Positions 60,607 to 64,000 of a DNA stretch of 64,000 nucleotides are shown piece by piece. The DNA is from Akkermansiaceae bacterium (GTDB taxonomy: Bacteria > Verrucomicrobiota > Verrucomicrobiia > Verrucomicrobiales > Akkermansiaceae), in the NCBI GenBank assembly GCA_947462535.1, contig CANHPN010000001.1:62001-126000 (forward strand), written 5' to 3'. The translations under genes and the position numbers were made by a program. Position 1 is the first letter of the stretch, and every line of letters starts with the position of its first letter. The notes under the pieces were generated by a model. The model ran no database searches. It worked only from the letters and a program-made list of their open reading frames with translations, and had not been told where the DNA came from.

Positions 60607-61206
60607 TCAGAGCGGTGAAAGCTGGGTCCAATCGCCCTTATTGTCGTTGTCTTCCGCGTTGATCCAGGTGCTGGCGGTCATCACTTGGAAGACCAGAACG
60701 ACGATCGCTGCCGCGAGACCGACACCGGAGAGAATGGTCACGAGGCCTTGGCCGGCCGCTTCTTCCTCTTCTTCGTCCGCTTGAACGGTCATCGCCTGCG
60801 ACGGCGAAAAGGTCGTGCCTAACGCTTTCGTCGGAGGCTGAAGCTGGACCGTGGCTTTCGGCAGAGCCATGGTCGGCAGGCCTCCGGTGCCGGGCGGCCT
60901 CATTGCTCCGGTCGGCACGGCGGAAGTCGCCAGACGGATCGTCGGTGCCGGTGCCATGGCGGGAGCACCAGCCGGACGGAGCGGAATGGTCGGAGCCGGA
61001 GCGGTGGGTCGCGGCGGGCCGCCGCTTGCGGTTGGTGGAGCACCCGGCACCGGCGGTCTCACGGGCGGCACCATCGGCACGGTGGCCGAGGGAATGGCGC
61101 GAGGCGCGTCGGCCGCCTTCAAGGTGATGCGAACGGTTTCCTTTTTAAGGGGCACGCTCGACGTCTGCTTGGACGGAGCTGGTGGTTGGTTTTCGTTTTC
61201 GCTCAT
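60607..61206 (-). CDS. Pro-rich membrane protein, unknown
   Basis: A 199-residue protein. Residues 1-140 are low-complexity, rich in Pro/Ala/Thr with repeated APTI-type segments (PTAPAPTIPLRP, AMAPAPTIRLAT), then an acidic run DEEEEEAAG, a membrane helix (LVTILSGVGLAAAIVVLVFQV) and a short tail. It has no signal peptide, so the long N-terminal part is cytoplasmic if the helix is a type II anchor, or is exported if the chain inverts. No family recognised. Such architecture is common in verrucomicrobial envelope proteins. The neighbours trxA and proS give no clue. Confidence 0.6.
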   Translation of the reverse strand: MSENENQPPAPSKQTSSVPLKKETVRITLKAADAPRAIPSATVPMVPPVRPPVPGAPPTASGGPPRPTAPAPTIPLRPAGAPAMAPAPTIRLATSAVPTGAMRPPGTGGLPTMALPKATVQLQPPTKALGTTFSPSQAMTVQADEEEEEAAGQGLVTILSGVGLAAAIVVLVFQVMTASTWINAEDNDNKGDWTQLSPL

Positions 61207-61375
61207 TCACTCTAGGGTTTTTGGTTCCTTGGGACTGACTAAGACAACTTGCCCCCGGCCTGTCAAACCCCCAGCTCGCGATTTTTCGGAAATTTTCCCG
61301 CAGCCAAAGTCGCGATCCGGGAGAAATTTTTGATGCTCTTTGCCGCGTGCCGTGATTCCAATGGGTCCAGCCACC

Positions 61376-62911
61376 ATGTCCTCAGAAAAGACCGCCATCA
61401 CCCCGACCCGCTCCCAGGATTTCCCTGAGTGGTATCAGCAAGTCATCAAGGCCGCCGATCTCGCGGAAAACTCCGAGACTCGCGGCTGCATGGTGATCAA
61501 GCCATGGGGTTACGGCATCTGGGAACTCATCCAGCAGCAGCTCGACCGCCGCTTCAAGGCGACCGGTCACCAGAACGCCTATTTCCCGCTGCTCATCCCG
61601 CTTTCCTATTTGGAAAAAGAGGCGGAACACGCGGAAGGATTCGCCACCGAGTGCGCGGTGGTCACGCACCACCGCCTTGAGGCGGTGAAAGACCCGCTCA
61701 CCGGCAAAACCAAGATGGTTCCCTCCGGCGAACTCGCCGAGCCTTACGTCATCCGGCCGACTTCCGAGACCATCATCGGCGCGGCCTTCGCCCGTTGGAT
61801 CGAATCCTACCGCGACCTGCCGTTGCTCATCAACCAGTGGGCGAACGTGATGCGCTGGGAAATGCGTCCGCGGCTTTTCCTCCGCACCGCCGAGTTCCTC
61901 TGGCAGGAAGGCCACACCGCCCACGAGACGAAGGAGGAAGCCATCGTGGAAACGAAAATGATCCACGGCCAATACGAGGAGTTTCTCCGCGACCACCTCG
62001 CCATCCCCGTCATCCCCGGCGAAAAAACCGAGAACGAACGCTTTCCCGGCGCTGAAATGACCTTCACCGTCGAGGCGATGGTCCAGGATTGCAAAGCCAT
62101 CCAGGCCGGCACCTCCCACTACCTCGGCCAGAATTTCTCCAAGGCCCAGAACATCTCGTTCACCGGCCGTGACGGCACCATCCAACACGCGCACACCACT
62201 TCGTGGGGCGTTTCCACCCGCCTTATCGGCACGCTCATCATGGCGCATTCCGACGACGACGGCCTGGTCCTACCGCCGCGCGTCGCCACCCAGCAGATCG
62301 TCATTCTCCCGATCACCCCCAAGGAGGACAGCCGCCAAGCCGTGCTCGACGCCTGCCAGGCGCTTGCCGAAACCCTCCGCCACCAGACGTTCCATGGCGA
62401 TCCGGTCCGCGTCCACGTCGATACCCGCGACCTCAGCGGCGGCGTGAAAAAGTGGGATTGGATCAAAAAAGGCGTGCCCATCCGCATCGAGATCGGCCCG
62501 CGCGACATCGAGACCCGCAAGATTTGCGTTCAACGCCGCGACCAGCCGATTTCCGAAAAGGACTTCGCCGACAAGGAATCCTTCATCCAGCGCGCGCCGG
62601 AGATTCTCGGCGAGATCCACCAGTCCCTGCTCGCCAGCGCCACCGCATTCCGCAACGCTAACATCACTTTCTGCACCCGCCTCGACGTGTTCCACGGCCA
62701 CTGGGCCACGGACAACCCCGGCTGGCTCTATGCCCCGTGGGCCGGCACCCGCGAGCAGGAGGAAGAACTCTCCAAGCAGCATAAAATCACCATCCGCTGT
62801 CTGCCCATTGCTGAAGCCCGGCTGCCGGACACTCTCCGCGCCACCAGCGGCAAGTGCATCCTCACCGGCGAGGAAACCACCACCTTCGCCATCTGGGGCC
62901 GGAGTTACTGA
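61376..62911 (+). CDS. proS: prolyl-tRNA synthetase, archaeal/eukaryotic-type
   Basis: A 511-residue class II synthetase of the short ProS type 3 form, without the editing domain of the usual bacterial enzyme. Features are FPEWYQQVIKAADLAENSET, RGCMVIKPWGYGIWELIQ, FPLLIPLSYLEKE, VIRPTSETIIG (motif 2 region) and RWEMRPRLFLRTAEFLWQEGH, class II motif 3 (GVSTRLIGTLIMAHSDDDGL), and the typical end FAIWGRSY with terminal Tyr. ATG 61376 (MSSEKTAITPTR) is preferred to 61340. It attaches proline to tRNA-Pro in the cytoplasm. Confidence 0.95.
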   Translation: MSSEKTAITPTRSQDFPEWYQQVIKAADLAENSETRGCMVIKPWGYGIWELIQQQLDRRFKATGHQNAYFPLLIPLSYLEKEAEHAEGFATECAVVTHHRLEAVKDPLTGKTKMVPSGELAEPYVIRPTSETIIGAAFARWIESYRDLPLLINQWANVMRWEMRPRLFLRTAEFLWQEGHTAHETKEEAIVETKMIHGQYEEFLRDHLAIPVIPGEKTENERFPGAEMTFTVEAMVQDCKAIQAGTSHYLGQNFSKAQNISFTGRDGTIQHAHTTSWGVSTRLIGTLIMAHSDDDGLVLPPRVATQQIVILPITPKEDSRQAVLDACQALAETLRHQTFHGDPVRVHVDTRDLSGGVKKWDWIKKGVPIRIEIGPRDIETRKICVQRRDQPISEKDFADKESFIQRAPEILGEIHQSLLASATAFRNANITFCTRLDVFHGHWATDNPGWLYAPWAGTREQEEELSKQHKITIRCLPIAEARLPDTLRATSGKCILTGEETTTFAIWGRSY

Positions 62912-63004
62912 TCTCCGGAGGGTTCATGGACAAAGAGGAACATGTTTCCTGTTAGCCCCGCTTGGGAAATTTCCGGCCGCTTGTTGATATTGCCCGCAGT
63001 CCGT

Positions 63005-64000
63005 TCAGAAATCCGCGAAGAGGTCCATTTGCGGGGCGTTCGGACGGGGAAGGGCGTCCTGGACGGTGTTCTTCGCCTTCGGGCCTTGGGTCTTGGCCTC
63101 GGGTTTCACGGAGTGAAGTTCGAGGTGGCTCAAGATGGACTTGGCGCGCTCGACGACGACTTTGGGCAGACCTGCAAGGCGGGCGACCTGGATGCCGTAA
63201 CTCTTGTCGGCGGCTCCGGGGAGGATCTTGTGTAGGAAGATGATCTCCTCGTTCCACTCTCTAACGGCGACGTTGTAGTTGGCGACGGCGGACTTGGTGT
63301 TCGCGAGGTCGGTGAGCTCGTGGTAGTGGGTGGCGAAGAGGGTGCGGCAGCCGATGGTGTCGTGCAGGTGCTCGGCGACGGCCCAGGCGATGGAGAGGCC
63401 GTCGAAGGTGGCGGTGCCGCGGCCGATCTCGTCGAGGATGACCAGCGAGCGGTCGGTGGCGTGGTTGAGGATGAGGGCGGTCTCGCTCATCTCGACCATG
63501 AAGGTGGACTGGCCGCGCGAGAGGTCGTCGGACGCGCCGACGCGGCAGAAGATGCGATCTACCAACCCGAGGGTGGCGGATTCGGCCGGGACGAAGGCAC
63601 CGATCTGGGCCATCACGGCGATGAGCGCGATCTGGCGGATGTAGGTGGACTTACCGGCCATGTTGGGCCCGGTTAGAATTTGCAGGCGGGCGGTGTCGGG
63701 ATCGAGCTCGGTGTCGTTGGGGACGAACTTGACGTCGGTGAGCGTTTGTTCGAGGACGGGGTGGCGGCCGGTGGTGACGAAGAAGCCGTTGCCGGTGTTG
63801 AGGATCGGACGGCAGTGGCGGTGGTATTGGGCGACTTCGGATAGAGCGCAGAGCACGTCGATTTCGGCGACGGCTGCGGCGGTTTCCTGGAGCGCGGGCA
63901 GGTGGGTGACGACGCGGGCGCGGAGTTCGAGGAAAAGCTCGTTTTCCAGCTGTTTGGAGCGCTCCTCGGCACCGAGCACTTTGTTTTCCATCTCCTTGAG
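63005..64000 (-). CDS. mutS: DNA mismatch repair protein MutS, C-terminal part
   Basis: The gene runs off the window end; 331 residues are seen from [20 protein letters not shown], the clamp/core. The ATPase domain is complete: Walker [20 protein letters not shown], the [20 protein letters not shown] segment, [13 protein letters not shown], Walker [18 protein letters not shown] and [14 protein letters not shown]. The C-terminus (PQMDLFADF) is the family ending MDLF. MutS recognises mispairs and starts methyl-directed repair. It is convergent with proS across 93 bases. Confidence 0.95.
   Translation of the reverse strand, partial: LKEMENKVLGAEERSKQLENELFLELRARVVTHLPALQETAAAVAEIDVLCALSEVAQYHRHCRPILNTGNGFFVTTGRHPVLEQTLTDVKFVPNDTELDPDTARLQILTGPNMAGKSTYIRQIALIAVMAQIGAFVPAESATLGLVDRIFCRVGASDDLSRGQSTFMVEMSETALILNHATDRSLVILDEIGRGTATFDGLSIAWAVAEHLHDTIGCRTLFATHYHELTDLANTKSAVANYNVAVREWNEEIIFLHKILPGAADKSYGIQVARLAGLPKVVVERAKSILSHLELHSVKPEAKTQGPKAKNTVQDALPRPNAPQMDLFADF

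Noticed and set aside
1-64000. CRISPR arrays, tRNA or rRNA genes, prophage or toxin-antitoxin modules
   Set aside because: I looked for evenly spaced direct repeats, cloverleaf motifs such as GGTTCGAATCC, integrase or phage genes and small paired ORFs; none was convincing.

Overview
The window looks like a GC-rich chromosomal segment of a Verrucomicrobiota bacterium, probably a Luteolibacter/Haloferula-like member of the Verrucomicrobiaceae. The reasons are LL-diaminopimelate aminotransferase (dapL), an archaeal/eukaryotic-type prolyl-tRNA synthetase, an acidic D-x-D-x-D-GF-x-N calcium-type motif before a C-terminal beta domain at the window start, prepilin-like proteins, and several secreted proteins of the kind seen mainly in this phylum. 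This assignment is from recognition, not a search. No tRNA, rRNA, CRISPR array, intact insertion sequence or prophage was seen.

Layout. 1-652: end of a secreted c-type cytochrome. 693-17894: one forward polysaccharide cluster with six glycosyltransferase genes, an LhgO-type FAD oxidoreductase, a sugar-modification cassette (SDR, C-methyltransferase, M28-like DUF4910 protein, RmlC-like epimerase), then Wzm/Wzt-type ABC export genes and a Wza-like lipoprotein. 17905-25696, mostly reverse: engB, a transposase remnant, an ABC ATPase / prepilin / membrane-protein operon, pnp-rpsO and dapL. 25758-26924: a decayed divergent sugar locus (isomerase plus AraC regulator, both broken). 28125-40047: a forward metal-export island with a CzcCBA-type RND pump, three small His/Cys-rich or Cys-tailed secreted proteins, a MacB/FtsX-like ABC module with its own adaptor, and a Cys-rich lipoprotein. 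40190-43093: a PIG-L deacetylase / GT4 / alpha-alpha barrel glycosidase cassette. 43227-64000: mostly housekeeping (rimO, comF, peroxiredoxin, avtA, NifU-like scaffold, typA, trxA, proS, mutS) mixed with lineage-specific envelope proteins, an ABCG-like transporter and two CPBP genes, one of them a remnant.

How the genes work together. The first cluster would assemble a glycan on the cytoplasmic side and export it through Wzm/Wzt and Wza; no initiating transferase or nucleotide-sugar synthase lies in the window, so precursors must come from elsewhere. In the metal island the RND pump and the ABC module are adjacent and co-oriented, and the small His/Cys-rich proteins between them suggest one periplasmic metal-handling system; the metal cannot be read from sequence.

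The least expected signals are: short palindromic elements with a GTAG/GGAG foot placed at fixed distances after stop codons; four sites of gene decay (IS transposase, isomerase plus AraC, CPBP paralogue, a 66-bp pnp fragment); an RND adaptor with a His-rich C-terminal linker and C-terminal membrane anchor; and the PIG-L/GT4/glycosidase cassette.
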